This document shows, one piece after another, positions 24,870-33,729 of a stretch of 64,000 nucleotides of DNA. Position 1 is the stretch's first letter. Every line of letters begins with the position of its first letter. Source of the stretch: Weeksellaceae bacterium TAE3-ERU29 (GTDB lineage Bacteria > Bacteroidota > Bacteroidia > Flavobacteriales > Weeksellaceae); the NCBI GenBank assembly GCA_019218445.1, contig JAHUUM010000001.1:114647-178646 (forward strand), in the 5' to 3' direction. The translations under genes were made by a program, and so were the position numbers. Below the pieces are notes generated by a model, which saw only the letters and a program-made list of their open reading frames with translations, was not told the DNA's origin and did not search any database.

Positions 24870-26078
24870 ATGATTTTAATCAGAAACTTATTTATAGCCT
24901 CGTTTTTCGTTGGTTTTTCATGTCTCTCATTCGGACAAATAAAAACTCCTCAGTTATTCAATCCACAAACTAACGACCATACTCCTATTATTAATTTAGG
25001 AGAAAAGTTAATTTTTTCTTTTGATGAACTTAACAAAAGTTATCAATCTTATAACTACAAAATTGTTCGTTACAATAGAAACTGGGAACCATCTAATATT
25101 TTTACTTCCGAATTTTTAAAAGGCACAGATACCAATAGAATACGAAATTATAAAAGTTCTTTCAATACTCGTGTAAAATATACGAATTATAATGTAGAAA
25201 TTCCTAATAAAGATTTTGATTTTATTTTATCGGGAAATTATGCTATTCAAGTTTTGAAACCCTATACAAATACCCCAATTATAGAAAAAAGGTTTTATGT
25301 AGTAAGCCCAAGTACAGATATAGGTGTTTCGGTGGAGAGAGTTAACAATAATCAGAGAATAAGCGTTGTTACTTCTTCTGAAAAAGTGGATTTTTTAAAG
25401 TCTACGGATATTCAATTATTTATTTTTAAAAATAATAATTTTAATGAGTCCATTATTAAAGAATCTGCCACCTTTACTCAACCTCATCAATTGATTTTTA
25501 AACCATTAGATTTAGACTTTAAAGGTGGGGTAGAATACAATTATTTCGATACAAAAAATATTGAAGTTCTTGCTCTTACAACCGAAAGGATCATCAGAGA
25601 TTCTGTTTATAAAACGATTCTATATCCTAATGAATTTAATCCTGAAGGAACTTATATAGATCGCCCCGATATAGATGGAGATTTTTATATAAGAAATACT
25701 GAATTAGGAAATCATGATTTATCGAGTGATTCAGATTATACCGATGTTTATTTTGCTTTGGCTAATTATAATGCTGAACCTAATGAGGAAATCTGCATTA
25801 TCGGAGCTTTTAATGATTATAAATGTGAAAGAAATTCTATTTTAGAATATAACCCTGAAACCAATTTATGGGAAACAAATATGCTATTAAAACAAGGTTA
25901 TTACAATTATAGTTTTGCATCTAAAATAAACGGAAAAGTAGATTATAATAAAATTACAGGTTCTTATTGGCAAACCGAAAATAGATACGGAGCATTATTA
26001 TATATGAAACCTTGGGGGAAAAGATATGATTTAATTATAGGTTATGGAGAGGGATATTCTAAACCTCCTTACAGGTAA
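24870..26078 (+). CDS. Type IX secretion system plug protein (DUF5103)
   Basis: 402 residues with a signal peptide ending CLSFGQ. The N-terminal domain (IKTPQLFNPQTNDHTPIINLGEKLIFSFDEL; YKIVRYNRNWEPSNIFTSEFLKG) matches the conserved start of DUF5103 proteins. A second domain follows (NYNAEPNEEICIIGAFNDYK...GYYNYSFA). In Flavobacterium johnsoniae a protein of this family, called Plug, blocks the periplasmic opening of the SprA translocon. That supports a periplasmic T9SS role here. The gene is monocistronic with a shared terminator. Confidence 0.85.
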   Translation: MILIRNLFIASFFVGFSCLSFGQIKTPQLFNPQTNDHTPIINLGEKLIFSFDELNKSYQSYNYKIVRYNRNWEPSNIFTSEFLKGTDTNRIRNYKSSFNTRVKYTNYNVEIPNKDFDFILSGNYAIQVLKPYTNTPIIEKRFYVVSPSTDIGVSVERVNNNQRISVVTSSEKVDFLKSTDIQLFIFKNNNFNESIIKESATFTQPHQLIFKPLDLDFKGGVEYNYFDTKNIEVLALTTERIIRDSVYKTILYPNEFNPEGTYIDRPDIDGDFYIRNTELGNHDLSSDSDYTDVYFALANYNAEPNEEICIIGAFNDYKCERNSILEYNPETNLWETNMLLKQGYYNYSFASKINGKVDYNKITGSYWQTENRYGALLYMKPWGKRYDLIIGYGEGYSKPPYR

Positions 26079-26099
26079 TTTAATTTATTCTATAAAACT

Positions 26100-26128
26100 A
26101 ATAAGTCAGCCAAATCGGCTGACTTATT
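26100..26128. terminator. Bidirectional terminator
   Basis: A 12-bp perfect stem (AATAAGTCAGCC/GGCTGACTTATT) with a 5-nt loop lies between the converging plug and oxyR genes. Confidence 0.88.
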
Positions 26129-26139
26129 TAATTATAATC

Positions 26140-27084
26140 TTATTTATTAATTGATAATTGAGGAAATGTTCTATTGCCTTCTTCCAAGAAAATCATTCCT
26201 CTCACCAAACTTTGTATTAAATTTTTAAGCTCTCTCACAAATCCCATTCTTAATTGAGTATGGTAATAAATTAGACTCACTTCTCTTGTGGGTACAGGTT
26301 TTTTAAAGCCTTTTAAGTTTTCAGAGAGTTTACTATTTTCTAAATCTTTAGCTTGTAATGCCGGTAAAATTGTCATGCCAAAACCATCATTTGCTAACTT
26401 TATTAACGTGTCAAAATTTCCACTTTCTACAGTTATTTTAGAATCACGTGAATAATTTCTGCATATAGACAAAACATTATTTCTAAAACAATGCCCTTCT
26501 TCCAAAATCAATAAATCTTTGGTATCTAAATCATCTTGGCTTAATTCTTTTTTATCGTCCAATCTATGCCCCGGCGGAACATACGCCACCATTGGCTCAT
26601 AAAATAGAACTTCTTCTATATATTCATCATTATTTATAGGAGTTACTGCAATTCCAAAATCAATCTTATCGTTCTTTAATTGCTCTAAAATTTCTGCTGT
26701 TTTTAATTCTACAATTTTAAGTTTAACTTTAGGGAATTTACTTGTAAAAGCCTTGTAAAATATTGGCACTAAAGTAGGTATAATCGTTGGAATCACTCCC
26801 ACTATAAACTCACCTTCTATTGTTTCTTTTTGTTCGGTTACAATCAGCTTCATTTTTTTAGTTTCGCTGAGTATTACTTTTATTTGTTCTATTACTTTTT
26901 TCCCGATACTTGTAATTTTTATGGGATGCGTACTCCTATCAAATATATCTATTCCCAACTCTGCCTCTAATTTCTGTATCTGCATACTCAAAGTAGGTTG
27001 AGTTACAAAAACTTTCTCTGCTGCAATTGTAAAATTTTTACTTTCTGCCACCGCCAAAACATATTCTAACTGAACTAAAGTCAT
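26140..27084 (-). CDS. oxyR: Hydrogen-peroxide sensor, LysR-family regulator OxyR
   Basis: 314 residues from the ATG at 27084 (a GTG lies one codon upstream). The N-terminal winged helix is MTLVQLEYVLAVAESKNFTIAAEKVFVTQPTLSMQIQKLE. The C-terminal periplasmic-binding-like domain contains GHCFRNNVLSICRN, with Cys199 and Cys208 at exactly the E. coli OxyR redox positions. Peroxide oxidises this pair to a disulfide and switches the tetramer to activate defence genes. It is transcribed away from dps with 115 bp between them, and dps is a classic OxyR target. Confidence 0.93.
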   Translation of the reverse strand: MTLVQLEYVLAVAESKNFTIAAEKVFVTQPTLSMQIQKLEAELGIDIFDRSTHPIKITSIGKKVIEQIKVILSETKKMKLIVTEQKETIEGEFIVGVIPTIIPTLVPIFYKAFTSKFPKVKLKIVELKTAEILEQLKNDKIDFGIAVTPINNDEYIEEVLFYEPMVAYVPPGHRLDDKKELSQDDLDTKDLLILEEGHCFRNNVLSICRNYSRDSKITVESGNFDTLIKLANDGFGMTILPALQAKDLENSKLSENLKGFKKPVPTREVSLIYYHTQLRMGFVRELKNLIQSLVRGMIFLEEGNRTFPQLSINK

Positions 27085-27199
27085 CACTATAATATTTTTC
27101 GATAAATATATAAATAATTATTAGTAACTTTCTATGAAAAGAATCACTTTTTTCATGATTTTTGCACTATCATAAAACGAAATAAATAAAACAAATATT

Positions 27200-27679
27200 A
27201 TGTCATTAACAACAATTGGATTAAACAAAGAAAAATCAGAAGAGTTAAGCAAAAGCTTAAACGAATTATTAGCAAACTTTCAAGTTTACTATCAAAATTT
27301 AAGAAGTGTTCACTGGAATGTAAAAGGGCACAACTTCTTCGCTTTACACGAAAAGTTTGAAGAGTTATATAACGAAGCTCAATTACAAATAGATGAAGTT
27401 GCTGAGCGTATTTTAACTTTAGGAGAAACTCCTTTACATACTTTCCAAGATTATTTAGATAATTCTCAAGTGAAAGTAGCTAAAAATGTTCATAAAGACG
27501 TAGACGCTGTAAAAGTAGTTTTAGATTCTATCAAAGAACTTTTAGTTATCGAAAGAGCCATCTTAGATCAGGCAGATGATGTTGAAGATGAAGGTACAAA
27601 CGCTATGATGAGTGACTTTATCTCAGGACAAGAGAAAACTGCATGGATGCTAAACTCTTGGTTAGATAGATCTATCTAA
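27200..27679 (+). CDS. dps: DNA-binding ferritin-like protein Dps
   Basis: 159 residues. The ferroxidase ligands are visible in VHWNVKGHNFFALHEKFEELYNE and the following helix (QIDEVAERILTLG), spanning the dimer interface as in the Dps family. It assembles a 12-mer that oxidises Fe(II) with H2O2 and protects DNA. It is divergent from oxyR, which probably regulates it. I did not find a clear TAnnTTTG element in the 115-bp gap; an activator-dependent promoter would fit. Confidence 0.93.
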   Translation: MSLTTIGLNKEKSEELSKSLNELLANFQVYYQNLRSVHWNVKGHNFFALHEKFEELYNEAQLQIDEVAERILTLGETPLHTFQDYLDNSQVKVAKNVHKDVDAVKVVLDSIKELLVIERAILDQADDVEDEGTNAMMSDFISGQEKTAWMLNSWLDRSI

Positions 27680-27704
27680 TATTTTTCAAAAAAAACAAAA
27701 AGAA

Positions 27705-27731
27705 AGAAGCCATCTCAATGAGGTGGCTTCT
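27705..27731. terminator. Bidirectional terminator
   Basis: A 12-bp stem AGAAGCCATCTC/GAGGTGGCTTCT with one G-T pair and a 3-nt loop lies between the converging dps and pruA genes. Confidence 0.85.
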
Positions 27732-27754
27732 TCTTGTATTTATATAGAAGAATA

Positions 27755-29383
27755 TTAATCTTCTGCTAAAAACGGATATCTATAATCTGTTGGCGGCACA
27801 AAAGTTTCTTTAATCAATCTTGGGGAAACCCAACGTAATAAATTCTGAGCAGATCCTGCTTTATCATTTGTTCCGGAAAGTCTTGCTCCCCCAAATGGTT
27901 GTTGCCCTACAACTGCCCCCGTTGGTTTATCATTAATGTAGAAATTACCCGCAGCATTTTTTAATGCTTCAGATGCTTCTACAACCGCATATCTATCTTG
28001 AGCTAAAATTGCTCCGGTTAACGCATAAGCAGAAGTTTCGTCTACAAGTTTTAAAGTTTCTTCCCATTTAGCATCATCATATACATAAAGACTTAAGACA
28101 GGACCGAAGATTTCCTCCTCCATACTTTTATAATGAGCATCTTTTACTTTAATAATAGTTGGCTCAATAAAATACCCTTTAGACTTATCATAATTTCCTC
28201 CGGCTACTATTTCGGCATCAGCATCATTCTTTGCATCGTCTATATATTTTGCAATTCTATCGAATGCTTTTTCATCAATAACCGCAGTCACAAAATTAGA
28301 GAAATCTCTTGGAGTCCCCATTTTAATGCTTTCTAAATCTTTTCTCACTCCTTCTATCACCTCATCATACATACTTGCAGGAATGTAGGCTCTGGATGCA
28401 GCCGAACATTTTTGCCCTTGGAACTCAAAAGCACCACGAGTTAAAGCAGTAATCACCGCTTTTCTGTCAGCACTTGGGTGAGCTACCACAAAGTCTTTTC
28501 CTCCGGTTTCACCCACAATTCTTGGGTAAGTTTTATAAGTAGAAATATTATTTCCTATCTCAGTCCAGAAACTACGGAAAACTTTTGTAGAACCCGTAAA
28601 ATGGATACCTGCAAAATCTTTGTGTCCTAAACATATTTTAGTTGTTTCTACCGGCTCTGTAATCACCATATTTATTACTCCGTCCGGAACTCCCGCCTCA
28701 CGGAAGATATCCATTAAGAATTTAGCCGAAAGCAATTGAGTATGTGCCGGTTTCCATACAACAACATTACCCATCATTGCCATACAAGATGGTAAATTCC
28801 CTGCAATTGCAGTAAAGTTAAATGGAGTTACCGCATACAAGAAACCTTCTAACGGCCTGTACTCTACTCTATTCCAAATTCCGTCTGAAGATGCCGGTTG
28901 CTCTCCATATATATCAGCCATGTACTGAACATTAAATCTCAAGAAATCAGCTAACTCACAAGCAGCATCAATCTCTGCCTGAAAAGCTGTTTTACTCTGT
29001 CCTGCCATTGTTGCTGCATTTAATGCATCTCTGTAAGGACCGGCAACTAAATCTGCTGCTTTTAAAAAGATAGAAGCTCTATGCTCCCAAGGCATATTTG
29101 CCCATTTTTCTCTTGCCTCTAACGCAGTTTTGATTGCATTTTTCACGTCATCAGCACTACCCTCATAGTAATTTGCAATAGCATGTTGATGATCGTGCGG
29201 AGAAGTTAAAGTCTTTTTAGTCCCTTTTACTTCTTTCCCATTGATAACTTGCGGAACCTCTGTTACCGTATTCCACAATTCATCATATTTTTTTTGTAAT
29301 GATTTTCTTTCTTCCGTACCCGGCGCGTAAGACTTTATCGGCTCGTTGTAGGCTTCCGGAATATAAAAAACTCCTTTTGGCAT
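27755..29383 (-). CDS. pruA: L-glutamate gamma-semialdehyde (1-pyrroline-5-carboxylate) dehydrogenase
   Basis: 542 residues, the length of the eukaryote-like P5CDH group. It has the aldehyde dehydrogenase catalytic Cys326 in FQGQKCSAASRAY, the Glu/Gly block ETGGKDFVV, NAD-binding VVWKPAHTQ and FTGSTKVF, and the C-terminal QPFGGARLSGTNDK. It oxidises glutamate semialdehyde to glutamate with NAD+, the second step of proline catabolism. No PutA proline dehydrogenase domain or separate putA gene is in view. It is monocistronic. Confidence 0.95.
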   Translation of the reverse strand: MPKGVFYIPEAYNEPIKSYAPGTEERKSLQKKYDELWNTVTEVPQVINGKEVKGTKKTLTSPHDHQHAIANYYEGSADDVKNAIKTALEAREKWANMPWEHRASIFLKAADLVAGPYRDALNAATMAGQSKTAFQAEIDAACELADFLRFNVQYMADIYGEQPASSDGIWNRVEYRPLEGFLYAVTPFNFTAIAGNLPSCMAMMGNVVVWKPAHTQLLSAKFLMDIFREAGVPDGVINMVITEPVETTKICLGHKDFAGIHFTGSTKVFRSFWTEIGNNISTYKTYPRIVGETGGKDFVVAHPSADRKAVITALTRGAFEFQGQKCSAASRAYIPASMYDEVIEGVRKDLESIKMGTPRDFSNFVTAVIDEKAFDRIAKYIDDAKNDADAEIVAGGNYDKSKGYFIEPTIIKVKDAHYKSMEEEIFGPVLSLYVYDDAKWEETLKLVDETSAYALTGAILAQDRYAVVEASEALKNAAGNFYINDKPTGAVVGQQPFGGARLSGTNDKAGSAQNLLRWVSPRLIKETFVPPTDYRYPFLAED

Positions 29384-29417
29384 ATTCTTTAAATTTTTAA
29401 TTAAACTTGTAATTCTT

Positions 29418-29425
29418 CAAAAATA
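29418..29425 (-). promoter_or_regulatory. -7 element of pruA
   Basis: Minus-strand TATTTTTG, 34 bp before the ATG. No -33 TTG at the expected distance. Confidence 0.45.
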
Positions 29426-29511
29426 CAATAAATAAAAGAGAATATAATATAAATTCAAAAAAGACTTAAAAATAATCGACAATACATTATATATAGTATT
29501 AAGGGAGCTTT

Positions 29512-29884
29512 GGGCGTTCCCCTGCGGGTCGGGCTTTCCGTTACAATCTTTTTGTTCGTACCTCTCAAAAAGGATTTCCACTGCAATCCCTAACGCAACC
29601 TACCGAACGAAAAATAAAACACCCTCAATTCCTTTTACTTTGATTAGTAATAGATAAAAAAATCGTACACACTTATAGGGAAAGTGTTCTTACTTGTTAT
29701 ATGTTTCCGTACAAAAGGAGGTCTTATAAGAAAGGAAAAGTGTATAAATCTAATCAGTTTTGTGTGTTGGGGGACTTGGTCTGAGGTTAGATGAATCGCG
29801 TGAGGGATAGTAACGGAAAGCCCACAGCGTAGCATCGCGGAGCGAGGACTTGCAGTGGATAGCCCGACCCGAAGGGGCACGCCC
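29512..29884. repeat. GC-rich intergenic repeat with inverted ends, unknown function
   Basis: The 613-bp gap between pruA and the SDR gene holds two GC-rich arms around an AT-rich centre. The outer arms at 29512-29535 and 29861-29884 are inverted repeats matching at 22 of 24 bases (GGGCGTTCCCCTGCGGGTCG on the left). Further inverted pairs link 29531-29544 with 29810-29823 (GGGCTTTCCGTTAC), 29577-29586 with 29850-29859 (TCCACTGCAA), and 29585-29595 with 29798-29808 (one mismatch). An 80-codon frame on the minus strand comes from the right arm and is not a credible gene. Similar arms recur between genes in other flavobacterial genomes as far as I recall, suggesting a dispersed repeat family, but I cannot verify this here. 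Confidence 0.7.
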
Positions 29885-29997
29885 AAATGGATTTCTTGTG
29901 AGGTTCAATATCTGTTACGATAAATAAAAAATATTATTAATATGAAAACATTTGGCATAAAGTATGCACGTATAAATGATATTAATTTAAATTTTTT

Positions 29998-30705
29998 ATG
30001 AAAAACAAAGTAGCTTACATTACAGGAGGAACAAAGGGGATTGGCTTTGGTGTTGCTAAATATCTTTTAGATAACGGAATGAAAGTGGCTATCTCCGGTA
30101 GAAAATTGGAAGATGCTCAGGCTGCTGCTAAAGAATTGAGCTCAGATGATTCTTTGGTTTTAGGACTAAGTTCTGACGTTTCTAATATTGAAGATGAGAA
30201 GAAGGCAGTAAAACAAATCATTGAAAAGTTTGGGCAATTAGACGTTGTTTTGGCTAATGCAGGTGTAGGGCATTTTGCTCCGGTAGATGAATTAAAAGAT
30301 GAGGAATGGCACCAAATGATTGATACAAACCTTACAGGTGTTTTCCATACATTAAAGGCTTCTGTAGAAGAATTGAAGAAGTCCGAGGGTTATTATATTA
30401 CGCTATCCAGCTTGGCAGGAACTAACTTCTTTGCAGAAGGAAGTGGATACAATGCTTCTAAATTTGGAGTAGTAGGGTTTACTCAAGCGGCTATGTTGGA
30501 TTTAAGAAAATACAATATAAAGGTAAGTACGATTATGCCGGGATCTGTTGCTTCTCAGTTTAATAACCATACTCCGGGGGAAGGTGATGATTGGAAGATT
30601 CAACCGGAAGATATTGGTCAGTTAGTTTGGGATTTACTAAATATGCACCCAAGAGCTTTACCAAGTAAAGTAGAAATTAGACCTACAAGACCGGATTTAA
30701 AGTAA
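29998..30705 (+). CDS. SDR-family oxidoreductase
   Basis: 235 residues, classical short-chain dehydrogenase. The dinucleotide site is TGGTKGIG at 9-16, NAG is at 87-89, and the catalytic residues are Ser138, Tyr151 and Lys155 (YNASK). Arg35 after the second strand (AISGRK) suggests NADP(H) preference. The substrate is unknown. A cholesterol-oxidase homologue follows 47 bp downstream beyond a hairpin, so a role on a sterol or other alcohol/ketone is possible but speculative; 3-ketoacyl reductase activity is the general alternative. Confidence 0.88.
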   Translation: MKNKVAYITGGTKGIGFGVAKYLLDNGMKVAISGRKLEDAQAAAKELSSDDSLVLGLSSDVSNIEDEKKAVKQIIEKFGQLDVVLANAGVGHFAPVDELKDEEWHQMIDTNLTGVFHTLKASVEELKKSEGYYITLSSLAGTNFFAEGSGYNASKFGVVGFTQAAMLDLRKYNIKVSTIMPGSVASQFNNHTPGEGDDWKIQPEDIGQLVWDLLNMHPRALPSKVEIRPTRPDLK

Positions 30706-30721
30706 TAAAAGTTTAATTTTC

Positions 30722-30747
30722 GGAGGAGTAAAAACTCCTCCTTTTTT
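30722..30747 (+). terminator. Terminator or attenuator directly before the GMC oxidase gene
   Basis: An 8-bp stem GGAGGAGT/ACTCCTCC with an AAAA loop and six T residues ends only 5 bp before the next ATG. It should end the SDR transcript, yet no separate TAnnTTTG promoter fits in front of the downstream gene. This suggests partial read-through, or that the hairpin hides the start region. Confidence 0.75.
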
Positions 30748-30752
30748 GTATT

Positions 30753-32381
30753 ATGAATAGAAAAGAATTTATTAAAAGTATAGGATTGGGAACGGCAGGG
30801 TTAATTATTGGACGCTCTATGATAGGTAGACTTATCGCAAAAACTATCTATGAAAACGGAGGACACTTTCCTAATATCTTAATAGGAACAGGTTACGGAA
30901 ATGCCGTTGCGGCAGAACGCTTAGCAAAAGCCGGACATAAAGTTCTTATGATAGAAATGGGAATGGACTGGGAAGGCTATAAACAACAAAATCCTGATTT
31001 TAAGTTTTATAAAATGACTTCTCCGGGGAAAGAGTCCACGTGGATGAAAAACAAATCCCAAGCTCCTATTGAATTAGGTAATTTCTTTTCTAAATTCGAT
31101 AAGTTTACGGGGATTTTAGAACGAGAGGATTTTGAAAATATCAAAATATATCTCGGAAAAGGAATAGGCGGAGGCTCTCTTGTGAATGGTGGAATGACGG
31201 TTACTCCGGACAAAAATTATTTTAAAACTATTTTTGATGCTGTTGGCGTTCATATTCCTATTGATGAGTTTTATGATACTTATTTTCCTATGGCTAATAA
31301 AAATTTAGGAAGACAAGATATTCCTGATGATATTTATAATTCTGACTGGTACAAGTTTGCACGAATGGGTGTTGAAGAAGGTAAAGCTGCCGGATTTAAA
31401 GAAGTAAAAGTTCCGAATATCTATGATTTCAATTATATGCGTAAGGAAATTAATGAAGAAGTTCCTCGCTCAGCTACGAATATAGAAGTTATCTACGGAA
31501 ATAATTACGGTAAACAAGACCTTACCAAAACTTATCTTAAACGTGCATTAGACACAGGGCTCGTAACTATATTACCTCAACACAGAGTAGATAATATTAT
31601 TCATAATATGAATGGTGGTTATACATTAAATATAGCTCAAATCGATACTCAAAATAATACGGTTACTACAAAGAAATTCACTTGTGATAATTTGTATTTA
31701 GGTGCAGGAAGTTTGGGAACTACAAAACTATTATTGAAGTCTAAAGCATTGAACGGACTTCCTAATATTAATAATGAAGTGGGAAAATATTGGGGGAATA
31801 ACGGAAATACAATGGCAAGTAGATTTACCGCTTTTGTTTTAGGGCACGAATCAAGAGGGAATCACCAAGCAACTATGCCGGTTAGAGGTTTAAGTAATTT
31901 TGATGATAAAGAGCATCCGTTTTTTGCAGAGATTGCTCCTATGCCTACTTTCGGTTCTCATACCGCTTTGTATTTAGTTGTAAATAAGTTAAAGAAATTC
32001 GGTACACTTAATTATGATAGTCAAACTAAAAATCTAAACCTTGATTGGGATAAAAGTCATACTCAGCACATGAGAGCTAATGCTGAATATTTTCTATCTC
32101 AAATGAATGAACATGGTTCTACCGGTTGGTTTAATAGTAAGTACAAAAATAATAAGGTTTTACTTCCCGAAAATGGAATAGATGAAACCATTTGTTATCA
32201 TCCGCTCGGAGGATGCGTATTAGGAAAAGCTACTGATTTAGAGGGAAGAGTTAAAGGTTATAAAAATTTATATGTCACAGATGGTTCTTTAATTCCGGGA
32301 ACGTTGGGAGTAAATCCGTATGTTACAATCACAGCAATTGCCGAACGTAATATGGCGAAGATTTTAGATTCCAATTATTGA
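30753..32381 (+). CDS. GMC-type cholesterol oxidase homologue (3-beta-hydroxysteroid oxidase)
   Basis: 542 residues. The FAD site is GTGYGN at 45-50 and the next blocks are GKGIGGGSLVNGGMTVTP, SDWYKFAR, PNIYDFNYM and IYGNNYGK. All are strikingly like the Brevibacterium/Streptomyces FAD-noncovalent cholesterol oxidase. The residues that matter there (Glu361, His447, Asn485) correspond to Glu393 (FFAEIAPMP), His483 (CYHPLGGC) and Asn521 (GVNPYVT). The family oxidises the 3-beta-OH of cholesterol with O2 and isomerises the 5-ene to the 4-ene. Residues 1-25 look like a signal with RK rather than RR, so Tat export is uncertain. The actual substrate is unproven. Confidence 0.85.
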   Translation: MNRKEFIKSIGLGTAGLIIGRSMIGRLIAKTIYENGGHFPNILIGTGYGNAVAAERLAKAGHKVLMIEMGMDWEGYKQQNPDFKFYKMTSPGKESTWMKNKSQAPIELGNFFSKFDKFTGILEREDFENIKIYLGKGIGGGSLVNGGMTVTPDKNYFKTIFDAVGVHIPIDEFYDTYFPMANKNLGRQDIPDDIYNSDWYKFARMGVEEGKAAGFKEVKVPNIYDFNYMRKEINEEVPRSATNIEVIYGNNYGKQDLTKTYLKRALDTGLVTILPQHRVDNIIHNMNGGYTLNIAQIDTQNNTVTTKKFTCDNLYLGAGSLGTTKLLLKSKALNGLPNINNEVGKYWGNNGNTMASRFTAFVLGHESRGNHQATMPVRGLSNFDDKEHPFFAEIAPMPTFGSHTALYLVVNKLKKFGTLNYDSQTKNLNLDWDKSHTQHMRANAEYFLSQMNEHGSTGWFNSKYKNNKVLLPENGIDETICYHPLGGCVLGKATDLEGRVKGYKNLYVTDGSLIPGTLGVNPYVTITAIAERNMAKILDSNY

Positions 32382-32389
32382 TTTCCTTA

Positions 32390-32406
32390 ATTAAGAAAAC
32401 TGAAAA
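32390..32406 (+). repeat. Left copy of 17-bp direct repeat bounding the accessory islet
   Basis: ATTAAGAAAACTGAAAA, identical to 36048-36064. It lies 9 bp after the cholesterol-oxidase stop. It may be an attachment site or the footprint of an insertion. Confidence 0.6.
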
Positions 32407-32419
32407 TAGACAGTAGAAC

Positions 32420-32527
32420 ACCTTTTCGGCAGAGCTCTACACTCATTTAAACAATGAAAAACACGAAAAAACCAAGAGTAATAATTATCGTAATAGTCAT
32501 GGTACAAAACCATTTATTTTGCCGTAG
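32420..32527 (+). pseudogene. Possible remnant of an IS256-family transposase
   Basis: A short frame between stops reads FSAELYTHLNNEKHEK then SNNYRNSHGTKPF. This resembles the N-terminal AEL..HL.YEKH....NN.RNG region of IS256/Mutator-type transposases. Only about 30 residues survive and the rest is absent. From 32528 to 32672 I see no gene. The assignment is tentative. Confidence 0.35.
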
Positions 32528-32672
32528 GACTTAATAAAAAAGCAAAGAAGACGTTTTTTAGGTATGTGATTAAGAAAGAATGAGAATTCCTCATTTTAGT
32601 ATAAGTGTTTCCATAATCACAGACTCAAATTTGTATAGTACATCAAATGCAAAGCATTAGTGAATACCTTAA

Positions 32673-33687
32673 AACCTGAGTTCGATTTTAAAAAAGGGTT
32701 AATTGGTTAGAATTTACTGTTTCAAATTTAATAGAAGGTTTCTTAGGAAGGAAACTGTAGGCGATAATACCGCTAACAAGATTAGTCATAAAATTAATAA
32801 CGGAACGATGTCTTGAATGCTCTACTTGGCATATATTTTTCAATTCATCATTGACCGTTTCTATAACAGATCTTTTTCTTAGCAATATTTTATCTGATAA
32901 AGTCATTAAAGAGTTTTTCATATTATTTCTAATATGAGTTATTAAATGGACTCCGTCAACAAATAAAAGTTCAGTTAGTTTCTTTGAGATATAACCTTTA
33001 TCAGCATAAAGTTTACCAAATATTTTCTGTAAGAAACTTTCCTTTTTAAGCGGTTCTCTATCGTCTACATTAGCTTGTGTAATGCAAAAGCTTAAAATCT
33101 CACCTTTATCGTTGATTACAATATGCAACTTAAATCCATAAAACCACCCCATAGTAGATTTTCCACAAGAAGCGACATCTTTAAATACTTTATTACGTTT
33201 GATTCTTTTGTTTTTACAAACTCTGATAGGAGTAGAATCTACAAATGAAATACCGGTACATTCTCCTAAACAACAGGTTTTTGCAAATACAGTCATGGGA
33301 AGCAGGGTAGATTGCATAAGTTCTACAAATCGATTGTAAGAGACTGTTTGAGGAAATTCAGATTGCATATGTTTTTGTACATAATAAATATAGAAATGTT
33401 TAAAACATCTAAATCCACTAAGATGAAACAGTAATGTAATGGTTATTACTTCAGAGGTAGACATCTTAGGTTTTCTTCTATGAGTGTTTCCCAGAAGAAA
33501 AGGTTGAGTAGTTTTAGAAAATTCTCGACAGAATTCATCAACAATACAAAAAATTTCAGTAACTTTATCGTAAGAAATCATAAAGGCAATTATTAGTTTA
33601 AATATTTATGAATCAATACTATAAATATACTAATTATTGCCTTTTTATACAATATTTGAAGCTAATTTTATTAATCGAACTCAGGTT
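32673..33687 (-). mobile_element. Complete IS982-family insertion sequence
   Basis: A 1015-bp element with 15-bp terminal inverted repeats AACCTGAGTTCGATT (32673-32687) and its complement (33673-33687), enclosing one intact transposase whose stop codon abuts the left repeat. No clear target duplication is visible next to the ends. A 12-bp inverted repeat TTTTAGGTATGT (32556-32567 and 33694-33705) lies outside the element. Confidence 0.85.
32688..33581 (-). CDS. IS982-family transposase (DDE)
   Basis: 297 residues, the usual length. The start is IFCIVDEFCREFSKTT. The DDE-fold core has FVDSTPIRVCKN (first Asp), KLYADKGYISKKL (second Asp) and the C-terminal Glu block LRKRSVIETVNDELKNIC. The frame is intact, so the element could be active. 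It has the same family as the truncated copy at 35389-35930 but differs in sequence, so they are separate IS types. Confidence 0.93.
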   Translation of the reverse strand: MISYDKVTEIFCIVDEFCREFSKTTQPFLLGNTHRRKPKMSTSEVITITLLFHLSGFRCFKHFYIYYVQKHMQSEFPQTVSYNRFVELMQSTLLPMTVFAKTCCLGECTGISFVDSTPIRVCKNKRIKRNKVFKDVASCGKSTMGWFYGFKLHIVINDKGEILSFCITQANVDDREPLKKESFLQKIFGKLYADKGYISKKLTELLFVDGVHLITHIRNNMKNSLMTLSDKILLRKRSVIETVNDELKNICQVEHSRHRSVINFMTNLVSGIIAYSFLPKKPSIKFETVNSNQLTLF

Positions 33688-33729
33688 ATTAGAACATACC
33701 TAAAAGATAATGGGAAAATTAAGATATTA

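Noticed and set aside
29384..29511. Search for a tRNA or small RNA beside pruA
   Set aside because: No cloverleaf or conserved RNA motif was visible; only a -7 element for pruA.
29644..29886. 80-codon frame on the minus strand within the GC-rich repeat
   Set aside because: It is made by the right arm of the repeat, has no domain or promoter, and begins and ends at repeat edges.
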